Below are positions 27,229 to 35,564 of a DNA stretch of 45,153 bases, in pieces; the first letter of the stretch is position 1, and each line of letters starts with the position of its first letter. The notes beneath the pieces were generated by a model. That model was not told the origin of the DNA, made no database searches, and saw nothing but the letters and a program-made list of their open reading frames with translations. This DNA is from Phycisphaerales bacterium (GTDB taxonomy: Bacteria; Planctomycetota; Phycisphaerae; Phycisphaerales; SM1A02). Location: the NCBI GenBank assembly GCA_020345805.1, contig CP070772.1, forward strand, positions 3,764,217-3,809,369, in the 5' to 3' direction. A program made the position numbers and the translations under genes.

Positions 27229-28683
27229 ATGTCGCAACTGGAAGAAAACGTCGTCGCAAACCGCGGCGTCTCACGTCGATCGGTTCTCATCACCATTGCC
27301 GGCACCACGCTGCTCGGCGGCTGCATGGCAAGACAGTCCTCCGTCAGCCGCCATCTGCCATCCTTCCTCGATGAGCAGCAGCCTGAGGGCGAATGGCCCG
27401 ACGTGCGCGTCGCATACCTGAGGCCGAGGGAAGACTACTGGCTGGGTTGGCCCGGCACCGCGTGGAAGCCGCGAGAGTTTCGCAGAGACAGTCGGGGCAT
27501 GGTGGAGGGGTTCGGACGGGAGGTGAAGGTTCGCACGGATTTCGAGTCGGACCCGCTTTATGACGAGGCCGCGGTGGCGAAATTCATCGCTTCGGTCCAG
27601 GCGGACAAGCCCAGGGCGGTGCTGCTGTTCCCGCTCCACATGAACCAGTGGCGGAACGTGGGCGAGATCGCCTCCAAGTGCGGCGCGCCGACCATCGTCT
27701 TCGCCCCCTTGGGCGTGTGCTTCACCGGCCACATCCAGCAGATCTCCAAGCAGCCCGGCGTGTACCTGGCATCCTGCGCCGATTTCGACCTGGATCCGGT
27801 GCGCTTCGGACTGAAGATGGTACGGGCCAACCACGACATCCGACGAACCCGCATCGCGGTGCTGGTGCGCAACGAGTCCAGGGATGAGACGCTTGAACCG
27901 CTGGGAGTTCAGATCCGTTACCTGCCACGCAGCCGATTTCCCGAGACTCTGAAGACCATCGAGGAAGCGGATGCCGTGCGACAGGTGGCGGAGGAGTACC
28001 GCCGGGCGGCGAGGCGAATCGTCGAGCCCACGCATAAGGACATGATCAACGCCTCGAAGAACTACTTCGCCGCGCTGAAGATCATGGAGGAAGAGGCTTG
28101 CCAGGGCATCTCCATGGACTGCCTCGGCCTGGTGTACGGACGAGAGATCCCCTGCCCGCCCTGCCTTGCCTGGTCGAAGCTGCTGGACGCGGGTATTCCG
28201 GGCGTCTGCGAGGCGGACATCAACGCGGTGATGTCCAACACCCTCTGCTGCCGGCTCCTGGACAAGCCGGGCTTCATGCAGGATCCGGTGCCGAACACCG
28301 TCGACAACACCTTCATCGGCGCCCACTGCGTTTGCCCGACCCGGTTGAACGGCTACCACGGGCCCCGCGAGACCTTCGACCTTCGCAGTCACGCCGAGTC
28401 CGACCTGGGCGTGGTGTTCCAGGTCATCTGGAAGCCGGGGCAGGACGTGACGATCATGCAGTGCGTGGGGCCGGGCAAGATGATCCTGGGCGAGGGCAAA
28501 GTGCTGCGAAATCACACTAACCCGCCGGCCGGCGGGTGCCGCACTTCCGTGGAGTTGGAGATCGACGGGCCGCCCGACACCCGGGACACCAAGGGGTTCC
28601 ACCAGCTGTTCATCTATGGCCGGCACCAGCGCGATTTCGAGGCTTATGGCCAGATGTACGGAATCGCGACGGAGCACATCTAG
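27229..28683 (+). CDS. Exported L-fucose-isomerase-like lipoprotein
   Basis: A 484-residue protein with a twin-arginine-like N-terminus (VSRRSVL, Arg16-Arg17), a hydrophobic stretch and a lipobox LLGGC (Cys32), so it is predicted to be exported and lipid-anchored. The mature part resembles the L-fucose/L-arabinose isomerase fold. The N-terminal half is Rossmann-like (PRAVLLFPLHMNQW). The C-terminal half has the FucI-like elements GISMDCLGLVYG, CEADINAVMSNTLCC, GAHCVCPTRLNGY and HAESDLGVVFQVIW, where isomerases hold metal and substrate ligands. True sugar isomerases are cytoplasmic, so an exported form is unusual and may act on a non-sugar or bind only. AGGGAAGG precedes ATG 27229. Confidence 0.65.
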   Translation: MSQLEENVVANRGVSRRSVLITIAGTTLLGGCMARQSSVSRHLPSFLDEQQPEGEWPDVRVAYLRPREDYWLGWPGTAWKPREFRRDSRGMVEGFGREVKVRTDFESDPLYDEAAVAKFIASVQADKPRAVLLFPLHMNQWRNVGEIASKCGAPTIVFAPLGVCFTGHIQQISKQPGVYLASCADFDLDPVRFGLKMVRANHDIRRTRIAVLVRNESRDETLEPLGVQIRYLPRSRFPETLKTIEEADAVRQVAEEYRRAARRIVEPTHKDMINASKNYFAALKIMEEEACQGISMDCLGLVYGREIPCPPCLAWSKLLDAGIPGVCEADINAVMSNTLCCRLLDKPGFMQDPVPNTVDNTFIGAHCVCPTRLNGYHGPRETFDLRSHAESDLGVVFQVIWKPGQDVTIMQCVGPGKMILGEGKVLRNHTNPPAGGCRTSVELEIDGPPDTRDTKGFHQLFIYGRHQRDFEAYGQMYGIATEHI

Positions 28684-28798
28684 GGGGCTGATTGCGGCAG
28701 GTCTGCCGGCCTCATACTGGCCGGGAGAGGGAAGAAATGAGTCCGTCGGTCGCCACGGCTGGTTTGACGCGCCGGGCCGAATCCCTACGATCCCCGCG

Positions 28799-29614
28799 AT
28801 GGTCGTGACCGCCGCCACGGATATCGAAGCCGCCCACGCCGCCGCACAATGTGTGGTAAGGACCCACGAGCGCCTGGTGGAGTTCCTGGGCGCTGGTCAG
28901 ACGCTGGCGGACATCGACGCATTCGTGGGTCAGACGCTCCGGGACCTTGACTGCCGCAGCGCGTTTCTTCGGTATCGCATTCCCGGCAATCCGCCCTTCC
29001 CCAGTCATTCCTGCCTGTCCCTGAACGACTGCATCGTCCACGGCACACACAACATGAGCAGCGATCCCGTGGTCCCGGGCGATCTGCTCTCCATCGACAT
29101 CGGCGTGGTTCATCACGGCTGGATCGGCGATGCCGCGTGGACCTACGCCATCGAGCACGCCTCCGACCTGGGGCGGCGGCTCATGGAGTGCGGGCGCAAG
29201 TCTCTGGCCGCAGGCGTCGCGGCGATGCAGCCGGGCCGGCCCCTCATCGACTGGGCCCGGGCCGTCCAGACGCTGGTCGAAGGGGAATACGACTTCCACC
29301 TCGTGCGGGGTCTGGGCGGTCACGGCTACGGGAAAAAACTCCACGGGCCACCCTTCGTGTCCAACCGGATGCCCCGCTATCGTGCCGAATGGCCCGATGC
29401 CTGGAAGACTTTCGAGCCGGGGTTGCTGGTGGCGGTGGAGCCGATGATCGCGGTGGGAGGGCCGGAAATCGATTCGGTCCCGAAAAGGTGGCCGATCTAC
29501 ACGCCCGACGGGTCGCTCAGCGTGCATTACGAGGCCGACGTGCTGATCACCGAGGACGGCCCGCGCGACCTGACCGAGGGAATGCAGGACCTGCCGGACA
29601 TCGTGGGAGCGTAG
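28799..29614 (+). CDS. map: Type I methionine aminopeptidase
   Basis: A 271-residue pita-bread peptidase that removes initiator methionine from nascent proteins. All five metal ligands are present: Asp100 (SIDIGV), Asp111 (GDAAWT), His175 (GGHGYGKK), Glu214 (AVEPM) and Glu245 (YEADVLI), with His81 in NDCIVHG. The motifs are somewhat divergent from housekeeping enzymes (GHGYGKKLHGPP rather than GHGIG..FHE.P), so this may be a second, specialised copy. The start at 28799 has no Shine-Dalgarno sequence and is preceded by TCCCCGCG. An open frame extends upstream but overlaps the previous gene. It lies between the isomerase-like and prolyl oligopeptidase genes. Confidence 0.88.
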   Translation: MVVTAATDIEAAHAAAQCVVRTHERLVEFLGAGQTLADIDAFVGQTLRDLDCRSAFLRYRIPGNPPFPSHSCLSLNDCIVHGTHNMSSDPVVPGDLLSIDIGVVHHGWIGDAAWTYAIEHASDLGRRLMECGRKSLAAGVAAMQPGRPLIDWARAVQTLVEGEYDFHLVRGLGGHGYGKKLHGPPFVSNRMPRYRAEWPDAWKTFEPGLLVAVEPMIAVGGPEIDSVPKRWPIYTPDGSLSVHYEADVLITEDGPRDLTEGMQDLPDIVGA

Positions 29615-29750
29615 CGGCCCAAACCCGGGTGGGCGCAGCGCCGGGCCGGGAACAGCAACGAAACGAAAGCCGAGGCCGCCGGTATGATGAGCCGTCTGGT
29701 CCCGCGTCACCTTTGGCGTCGAATCGCCATGTCCTGATGGAGTCTTCGGC

Positions 29751-31868
29751 ATGCTCACCAACACTCTGCTGATCGTCGCGATCTCTGCTTCGACCGTTCT
29801 CGGTCCGCCGCCCACGAGGATCGAACCCGTGGTGGAGGAGCTGCACGGGGTCGAGGTCGTCGACAACTACCGCTGGCTTGAGGCGAGCGTGAAAGAGAGC
29901 GAGGAGGTCGCTGATTGGGTGGCGGTCCAGAACGAGGCCACTTTCGCCTTTCTGGAGAGTATCCCCCAGCGGGACGCCATCCGGCAGCGCCTCACCGAAC
30001 TGTGGGACTACGAGCGCTTCGGCACGCCCTTCAAGGAGGGCGGCCGGTATTACTTCTACAAGAACGACGGCCTCCAGAATCAGTACGTTCTCTATCGCCT
30101 CGATTCGTTGGACGATGAGCCGACGGTCCTTTTCGACCCCAACACCTGGTCGGAGGACGGTACCGTCGCCATGTCGGGCACGGAGTTCAGCGACGACGGA
30201 AGGTACGTGGCGTACGGAATCGCCGAGGCGGGATCGGACTGGCAGACCTGGCGGGTGCATGACATCGATGCGGGCCGCGACCTGCCCGAGGAGATCCGAT
30301 GGGTGAAGTGGGGGGGCTTCTCGTGGACCCGTGACAGCAAGGGGTTCTTCTACAGCCGATACGACGCCCCTGAAGGGGGCGACATGCATCTGACCGTCAA
30401 CAAGTTCCAGAAGGTTTTCTATCACCGCGCAGGGACCGCCCAGGCTGATGATGTTCTGGTCTATCACACGCCGGATCATCCGGACTGGGGATTCCAAACC
30501 ACGGTTTCAGAGGACGGGCGCTATCTGATCATCGCCATCAGCACGGGAACGGACGATCGCTATCGCATCATGTACAAGGACCTTACCGAGCCGTACGGGA
30601 TGCCGGTCGAGTTGATCGGCAATTTCGAGGCCGATTACTCGTTTGTGGGCAATGATGGTCCGGTCTTCTATTTCAGGAACAATCTTCACGCCCCGCTGGG
30701 CAGGCTGATCGCGATCGACATCCGCCGGCCGGAGATGGAGAGCTGGAAAACGATCATCCCTGAATGTGAAGACACCCTGCGCAGCGTGAGCCTGGTGGGC
30801 AATCTGTTCATCGCTTCGTATCTGCAGGATGCCAAGAGTGCCGTGCGGGTGTTCGCCATGGACGGAAGTCTGGTGCGGGAAATTGTCCTGCCGGGCATCG
30901 GTTCGGTAAGCGGCTTCGGCGGCAGGCGTACCGATACCGAGACGTTCTTCAGCTTTGCCAGTTTTACCACCCCGCCCACGGTTTATCACTATGACGTGGT
31001 GACCGGCCGGAGCGAGGTATTCGCCCGAACAAGGCTCGGCCTGGACGTCAGCGACTATGTCACCGAGCAGGTCTTCTACGAGAGTAAAGACGGCACGCGG
31101 GTGCCGATGTTCATCTGCCATAAGAAAGGCATCGAGCTGGACGGCAACAACCCCACTCTGCTCTATGGTTATGGCGGCTATAACCATGCGCTCACGCCGT
31201 ATTTCTCCATCCAGCGGATCGCGTGGATGGAGATGGGCGGCATCTTCGCGGTGGCCAACATCCGGGGCGGGGGAGAGTACGGCGAGAAATGGCACAAGGC
31301 GGCCATCAAGCTGAACCGGCAGAAGGCGTTCGATGATTTCATCGCCGCCGCCGAATGGTTGATCGAAAACGACTACACGCAGACGAAGAAGCTTGCCATC
31401 CAGGGCGCCAGCAACGGCGGCCTGCTCGTGGGAGCGTGCATGACCCAGCGGCCGGATCTGTTCGGCGCCTGCCTGCCCGCGGTCGGCGTGATGGACATGC
31501 TCCGGTTCCACAAGTTCACCATCGGCTGGGCGTGGGTCGATGATTTCGGGTCGCCGGACAACCCCGAGGAGTTCAAGGCCCTGCTCGCCTACTCGCCCTA
31601 TCACAACATCCGGCTCGGGACGGCATACCCGGCCACGCTCGCCACCACCGCCGACACCGACGACCGGGTGGTGCCGGGGCACAGCTTCAAGTTCACCGCC
31701 GCGATGCAGGCCGCCCAGGCCGGCGACGCGCCTATCCTCATCCGGATCGAAACCCGGGCCGGGCATGGCGGAGGAAAGCCCACCGCGAAGGTCATCGAGG
31801 AAACCGCCGATGAATGGGCGTTTCTCGTCAAGACATTAGACATGCAACTGCCGGCCGACCTGAACTGA
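29751..31868 (+). CDS. Prolyl oligopeptidase (S9A), probably exported
   Basis: A 705-residue serine peptidase cleaving after proline in short peptides. A seven-blade beta-propeller (about residues 70-430) is followed by the alpha/beta-hydrolase domain. The nucleophile is Ser554 in GASNGG, the Asp lies in TADTDDRVVPGH near 637, and the His is His672 in RAGHGGGK; Ser554 even matches the mammalian numbering. The N-terminal hydrophobic stretch TLLIVAISASTVLG looks like a signal peptide, so the enzyme is likely periplasmic and may feed peptide nutrition. GGAG eight bases before ATG 29751 supports the start. Length and motifs are normal for S9A. Confidence 0.95.
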   Translation: MLTNTLLIVAISASTVLGPPPTRIEPVVEELHGVEVVDNYRWLEASVKESEEVADWVAVQNEATFAFLESIPQRDAIRQRLTELWDYERFGTPFKEGGRYYFYKNDGLQNQYVLYRLDSLDDEPTVLFDPNTWSEDGTVAMSGTEFSDDGRYVAYGIAEAGSDWQTWRVHDIDAGRDLPEEIRWVKWGGFSWTRDSKGFFYSRYDAPEGGDMHLTVNKFQKVFYHRAGTAQADDVLVYHTPDHPDWGFQTTVSEDGRYLIIAISTGTDDRYRIMYKDLTEPYGMPVELIGNFEADYSFVGNDGPVFYFRNNLHAPLGRLIAIDIRRPEMESWKTIIPECEDTLRSVSLVGNLFIASYLQDAKSAVRVFAMDGSLVREIVLPGIGSVSGFGGRRTDTETFFSFASFTTPPTVYHYDVVTGRSEVFARTRLGLDVSDYVTEQVFYESKDGTRVPMFICHKKGIELDGNNPTLLYGYGGYNHALTPYFSIQRIAWMEMGGIFAVANIRGGGEYGEKWHKAAIKLNRQKAFDDFIAAAEWLIENDYTQTKKLAIQGASNGGLLVGACMTQRPDLFGACLPAVGVMDMLRFHKFTIGWAWVDDFGSPDNPEEFKALLAYSPYHNIRLGTAYPATLATTADTDDRVVPGHSFKFTAAMQAAQAGDAPILIRIETRAGHGGGKPTAKVIEETADEWAFLVKTLDMQLPADLN

Positions 31869-31879
31869 CGGGGGTCATC

Positions 31880-32068
31880 TTGATTAGAGTTGGCTGTTAC
31901 ATCCTGTCGGCGCTGATGCTCATCGGGGCCTGCGCATACACGATCTACGGTGCGGATCGTGGATTGGGCATTTTCTTCATCCTCTTCGCGGTGGTGTTGT
32001 CCCGTGTGCTGATCATCAACATCGCCGGCGCGATCGAAGATGCAGAGGCGAATAATCAGGAGGATTGA
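31880..32068 (+). CDS. Small two-helix membrane protein (TTG start)
   Basis: A predicted 62-residue protein with two hydrophobic helices: CYILSALMLIGACAYTI and LGIFFILFAVVLSRVLII. An acidic tail (EDAEANNQED) follows. The reading frame has no ATG between the oligopeptidase stop and the first helix, but TTG 31880 follows GGGGG by six bases, so a TTG start is proposed. It begins 11 bases after the oligopeptidase gene and ends just before a strong palindrome, so it is likely the last gene of that transcript. Function unknown. Confidence 0.6.
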   Translation: MIRVGCYILSALMLIGACAYTIYGADRGLGIFFILFAVVLSRVLIINIAGAIEDAEANNQED

Positions 32069-32095
32069 CAGGCTTGTCAATTGAAGCGAGGGTTG

Positions 32096-32125
32096 AAAGC
32101 CCCGGGAAAGCTTTCCCGGGGCTTT
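32096..32125. terminator. Perfect 30-base palindrome between convergent genes
   Basis: AAAGCCCCGGGAAAG is followed directly by its exact reverse complement with no spacer. The flanking A and T runs give each strand a short U-tract-like end (GGGGCUUU), so it can act as a bidirectional terminator for the small membrane gene and the hpn genes, which converge here. Confidence 0.75.
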
Positions 32126-32150
32126 CGGTCGTGTAGGACGAGATTCGCCG

Positions 32151-33551
32151 TTACTTCAATCCCAGTCGGCGGGCGAGCCAGCCGGGGGGGATGTCTTCAA
32201 CCACTCCGCCGGTGCCGGTGATGGCGGCGGCGGCGGCGTAACCGCTGCGAACAGCGCTCTCCATCGTCGCGGGCCAGCCAGTGTCGCACCAGTCGCCGGC
32301 AAGGTAGAGATTGTGGATTCCACCCCCGCCCAGTCCGATCGTGCCGGGCTTTGCGCTGGGTCGGAACTCATCGACTCCCGGAGTGGGGGCAAAGGTTGCG
32401 TGCCTCTCCTTGACCGCTCTCGCCTCGATCGGGTCTATTCCCCGTGCGCCGGGCAGCACGTAATGGACATCATCGATGACCCGCCGGATGATCTCGATTT
32501 CCTCCAGATGCATCCACTCATCGGCGGCGCTGATCACGGCGCTGAGATGCTGGCGGCCGTACGCGCCTACGCCCTTGTTGAACAGCCAGTGCAGGGGGCG
32601 GTCGACGATGGCCAGGTGCGGCAGCTCCATGACTTTCTGATCAAACAGCAGATGCACGCCGAGGATTGGGCTGAAACTGATCCGGTCGAGTTCGCGCAAG
32701 CGGGTGTCGGCCCTGTGCATCGCGTTACTGATCAGTCCGCTCAGTCGGTCGGGTGGAACCGCGGCGATTACGCGGGCGGCCTCGACCAGGCCGTTGGAGG
32801 TCACCACGCCCGTGACGCGATTGCCGTCATAGCCGATGGAGCGGGCGGTGGCGCCGAGTTGCACCTCGCCGCCCGCGGCCTCGATGGTATCAGCTGCGGA
32901 ATCATAGAGTTCGACGAGCGGGACGGTCGGCGTGCCCAGGGTGTACGACCAACGATTGCCCAGGAAGCCGTCCTGGAACACCTGTATCGCGGTGGCTGCG
33001 GAAACCCGTTCAACACTGAGATTGCAGGTGCTGACAATGACGGTGCTCCAGAAATCGTAAGCCGCCGATTCCTTCTGGCCGCAATCCTCGAGAAACTCTG
33101 CGAACGTGCGGCCGGTCCACGCGATTCGGCCCTTCGCGCCCATGCGGACCATCCGCTTCATTGCGGCTTTGATGTCGCGTTTCTCTTCGGCGCTGAACAT
33201 CTGCATGCGGCGGAGCGAGCGGGCAAGGTGCAGAGGTGCGGGCGTAAGGCCGGCCTTCAGCGTGTCAATCAGTCCGTGGCCTTTTGTCCAGTGGAGCTTG
33301 CGATGCCATCGGATGAGATCGATCACGCGGAGGCGGCTGTAAAAGTCGAGCAGGTTCGTACAACAGCCGAGGAGGACGTGCTGGCAGTTATCCAGGAGGA
33401 GGCCGGTCCGGGAGTCGTGGATACTGCTCGCCCGTCCCCCGAGGCGTTTTCGGGCCTCGATCAGAACAGGTTGCCAACCGGCTTCGGCGAGCCGGATGGC
33501 GGCGGCGATTCCCGCCGGCCCTCCTCCGATGATGGCCACTCGCCGCTTCAT
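32151..33551 (-). CDS. hpnE: Hydroxysqualene dehydroxylase (squalene-associated FAD-dependent enzyme)
   Basis: A 466-residue flavoprotein of the phytoene-desaturase-like amine oxidase family, which converts hydroxysqualene to squalene in the HpnC-HpnD-HpnE route. The FAD-binding motif is VAIIGGGPAGIAAAIRLAEAG at the N-terminus, followed by the conserved RLGGRASS. CQHVLLGCCTNLLDFY is characteristic of HpnE, and LYLAGDWCDTGWPATMESAVRSGYAAA is the C-terminal FAD contact. Its start overlaps the hpnD stop in an ATGA, so the two are translationally coupled. It is the last gene of hpnC-hpnD-hpnE and ends at a strong palindrome. Confidence 0.9.
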   Translation of the reverse strand: MKRRVAIIGGGPAGIAAAIRLAEAGWQPVLIEARKRLGGRASSIHDSRTGLLLDNCQHVLLGCCTNLLDFYSRLRVIDLIRWHRKLHWTKGHGLIDTLKAGLTPAPLHLARSLRRMQMFSAEEKRDIKAAMKRMVRMGAKGRIAWTGRTFAEFLEDCGQKESAAYDFWSTVIVSTCNLSVERVSAATAIQVFQDGFLGNRWSYTLGTPTVPLVELYDSAADTIEAAGGEVQLGATARSIGYDGNRVTGVVTSNGLVEAARVIAAVPPDRLSGLISNAMHRADTRLRELDRISFSPILGVHLLFDQKVMELPHLAIVDRPLHWLFNKGVGAYGRQHLSAVISAADEWMHLEEIEIIRRVIDDVHYVLPGARGIDPIEARAVKERHATFAPTPGVDEFRPSAKPGTIGLGGGGIHNLYLAGDWCDTGWPATMESAVRSGYAAAAAITGTGGVVEDIPPGWLARRLGLK

Positions 33552-34444
33552 TCCTTCATTTTCCGAACGACCCGACCGCGCCGGCGGGCCTGGAGGACGA
33601 TCACACATTTCTCGAGCGGGCTGAGACTTACACGCCTGCCGGACATCAGTCGGGCCGGCCGGCGGCTAATCTTCCCCAGCAGGCGATGATAGATTGTGGT
33701 CATCGCCCACAAGGTCGGCCGGCACGTCGGGTTGATCAGCTCATCCAGCGGGGCGGAGCGAACATAGAAGGACTCGGCACGGTCAATCTGTTTCCTCAGA
33801 AACACCCCGCAGCGCTGCGGATCACGCCACCGCCGCAGGGCCGAAGTCTCCAGCTCGTGCCGGTGGAAATCCTCGGCCGGCAGGTACACCCTTCCCGCAT
33901 CGTGATCTTCGGCGAAGTCGCGCAGAATGTTGGTCAGTTGAAGCGCGATGCCGCGATCAACCGCCAGTTCGGGCGCTCTGTCATCGTCATAGCCCCAGAT
34001 CGAGATGCAGATGATTCCGACGGAGGAAGCCACGCGGCGGCAGTACTCGCGCAGTTCGTCGAAGGTTTGGTAAGTGCGGCCGGTCAGATCGTCGAGCTGG
34101 CCGTCGAGCATTTCGTGGAAGTGTTCGATCGGGACGTCAAAGCGTGACTGGACCTCCTTCAGTCCGACGAGTACGTAATCGTCCGAGCGGGCCCGACCGG
34201 CGAGCGCCTCGACCGTGGATCGCCGGAGATCTTCGATACGCCGGTGCGCCTCTTGGGGATCGATTCCGGTCTCATCGACCAGATCATCGGCGCGGCGCAT
34301 CCAGGCATAGACGGCATACAGGGCCGACCGCTGCGGCTCGGGCAACAGCTTCAGTCCGTAGTAGAAGTTGCGTGCCCGCCGGCGGGTCACCTCCCGGCAG
34401 TAGCGCAGAGCCAGCTCCGGGTTGGGCGGGGCGGCAGTCGTCAC
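33548..34444 (-). CDS. hpnD: Presqualene diphosphate synthase
   Basis: A 298-residue all-alpha trans-isoprenyl diphosphate synthase (squalene/phytoene synthase family), which joins two farnesyl diphosphates to presqualene diphosphate. The two Asp-rich motifs are AWMRRADDLVDE and LTNILRDFAEDHDAGRVYLP. I chose a GTG start at 34444, which overlaps the hpnC stop (GTGA). An open frame continues upstream inside hpnC, but conserved residues (NFYYGLKLLP) begin shortly after the GTG. Coupled overlaps at both ends indicate tight co-expression. Members of this family also make phytoene, but the neighbours favour the squalene route. Confidence 0.9.
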   Translation of the reverse strand: MTTAAPPNPELALRYCREVTRRRARNFYYGLKLLPEPQRSALYAVYAWMRRADDLVDETGIDPQEAHRRIEDLRRSTVEALAGRARSDDYVLVGLKEVQSRFDVPIEHFHEMLDGQLDDLTGRTYQTFDELREYCRRVASSVGIICISIWGYDDDRAPELAVDRGIALQLTNILRDFAEDHDAGRVYLPAEDFHRHELETSALRRWRDPQRCGVFLRKQIDRAESFYVRSAPLDELINPTCRPTLWAMTTIYHRLLGKISRRPARLMSGRRVSLSPLEKCVIVLQARRRGRVVRKMKE

Positions 34445-35403
34445 CGTGCTCGGTTCCGATTGAACAGGCCCAGGCGGGCCCCCAGACCTGCCTGCAGCAC
34501 CAGCGTGAGCTTCCGGAACCGGCTCAGTTTCGGCCGGTGCAGCACGGTCTCGCAATTCCACATCTCGATGCTGCGCAGTACGTGTTGGCCGCCGGCGGCG
34601 AACAGCCACACCAACGGCCGGCTGGGTGGGCTGACGAGGTCCAACAGGCCCGCCCCACGCTCATATAGCTGCCACGTGCGCTGAACGAGCATGCGCACGA
34701 CTTGGCGCGATTGCGGCAGGAAGGTGCGATCCACCGCATATCCTTGCCGGGCGCTGGCGATGAGCCGCTCCTCGAAGCGATCGACGGGGTTCAACTCGCT
34801 CGGAACGTATACCCGGTCCCGCTCGACCATGTCACGGCGAATATCCTGCCAGTGATTCGTGAGTTGAAGGGCCGTGCAGATCGCATCACCGAGCGCAAAC
34901 ACATCCTCCTGGCGCTTCTCTCCAAGCATGATGAGGACGAGCCGGCCTACCGGGTTGGCGCTGAGCGAGCAGTAGTCGAGCAGTTGCCGCCACGTTTCGT
35001 AACGCCGGACGCGCTGGTCCTGCTCGAATGCGCTGATGAGATCGTCAAAAAGGGATTGCGGCAGATCGTGCCGGGCGATGACGGGTGCCAGTGCCACGAA
35101 GACGGGATGGCGGGGCCGGCCATCGAAGCACCGTTCCAGCTCCCGCCGCCACCACGCCAGCAGCTCGAGCGAGCGGTCGGCATCGCCGATCTCGTCGCCC
35201 AGATCATCGGCCCACCGGCAGAAGGCATACACCGAGGCGAAATCGTCACGGAGAGTTCGCGGAACGAGCCGGCTGAGCACGCTGAAGTTCTCGTACCGCC
35301 CATCCGCGAGGCGGCGACAGAAAGCGCGGGCCTGCTCGACGGTCATCGTCTCGCAATGCTCGGGGCCGTAGGTCGCAAGCTGCTGGACGGGATTCGCAGT
35401 CAT
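34441..35403 (-). CDS. hpnC: Hydroxysqualene synthase
   Basis: A protein of about 320 residues of the same squalene/phytoene synthase family as hpnD, converting presqualene diphosphate to hydroxysqualene. Asp-rich motifs are YAFCRWADDLGDE and LTNHWQDIRRDMVERDRVYVP. NFSVLSRLVPRTLRDDF marks the start of the fold and is typical of HpnC. The start is uncertain: ATG 35403 has no obvious ribosome site, and ATG 35529, with AGGGA upstream, would add 42 unconserved residues and reach almost to the divergent ispH start. First gene of the hpnCDE operon. No squalene-hopene cyclase is seen in the window. Confidence 0.9.
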   Translation of the reverse strand: MTANPVQQLATYGPEHCETMTVEQARAFCRRLADGRYENFSVLSRLVPRTLRDDFASVYAFCRWADDLGDEIGDADRSLELLAWWRRELERCFDGRPRHPVFVALAPVIARHDLPQSLFDDLISAFEQDQRVRRYETWRQLLDYCSLSANPVGRLVLIMLGEKRQEDVFALGDAICTALQLTNHWQDIRRDMVERDRVYVPSELNPVDRFEERLIASARQGYAVDRTFLPQSRQVVRMLVQRTWQLYERGAGLLDLVSPPSRPLVWLFAAGGQHVLRSIEMWNCETVLHRPKLSRFRKLTLVLQAGLGARLGLFNRNRAR

Positions 35404-35564
35404 CTGTCGAGAATCGCCGGGATGGCCGGATACTCCCGACACTGTAACGCTCCCCGCAGGCGGAAGCCAGCGGGAGGGCAAACGCGGCGCGAGGGGGCGG
35501 ACCGGCAGGCCGCCGGTGGGTATCATCATCGGCGCGTCCCTTCCCCGATCAGGTCCGTCCAATC

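Noticed and set aside
27271..28818. 515-codon minus-strand frame opposite the isomerase-like lipoprotein
   Set aside because: No domain and shadow-like composition, whereas the plus frame has a signal sequence, ribosome site and isomerase-fold motifs.
32313..33689. 458-codon plus-strand frame over hpnE
   Set aside because: hpnE has the FAD motif and overlaps hpnD in a coupled ATGA; the opposite frame is a shadow that would also cross the hpnD/hpnE junction.
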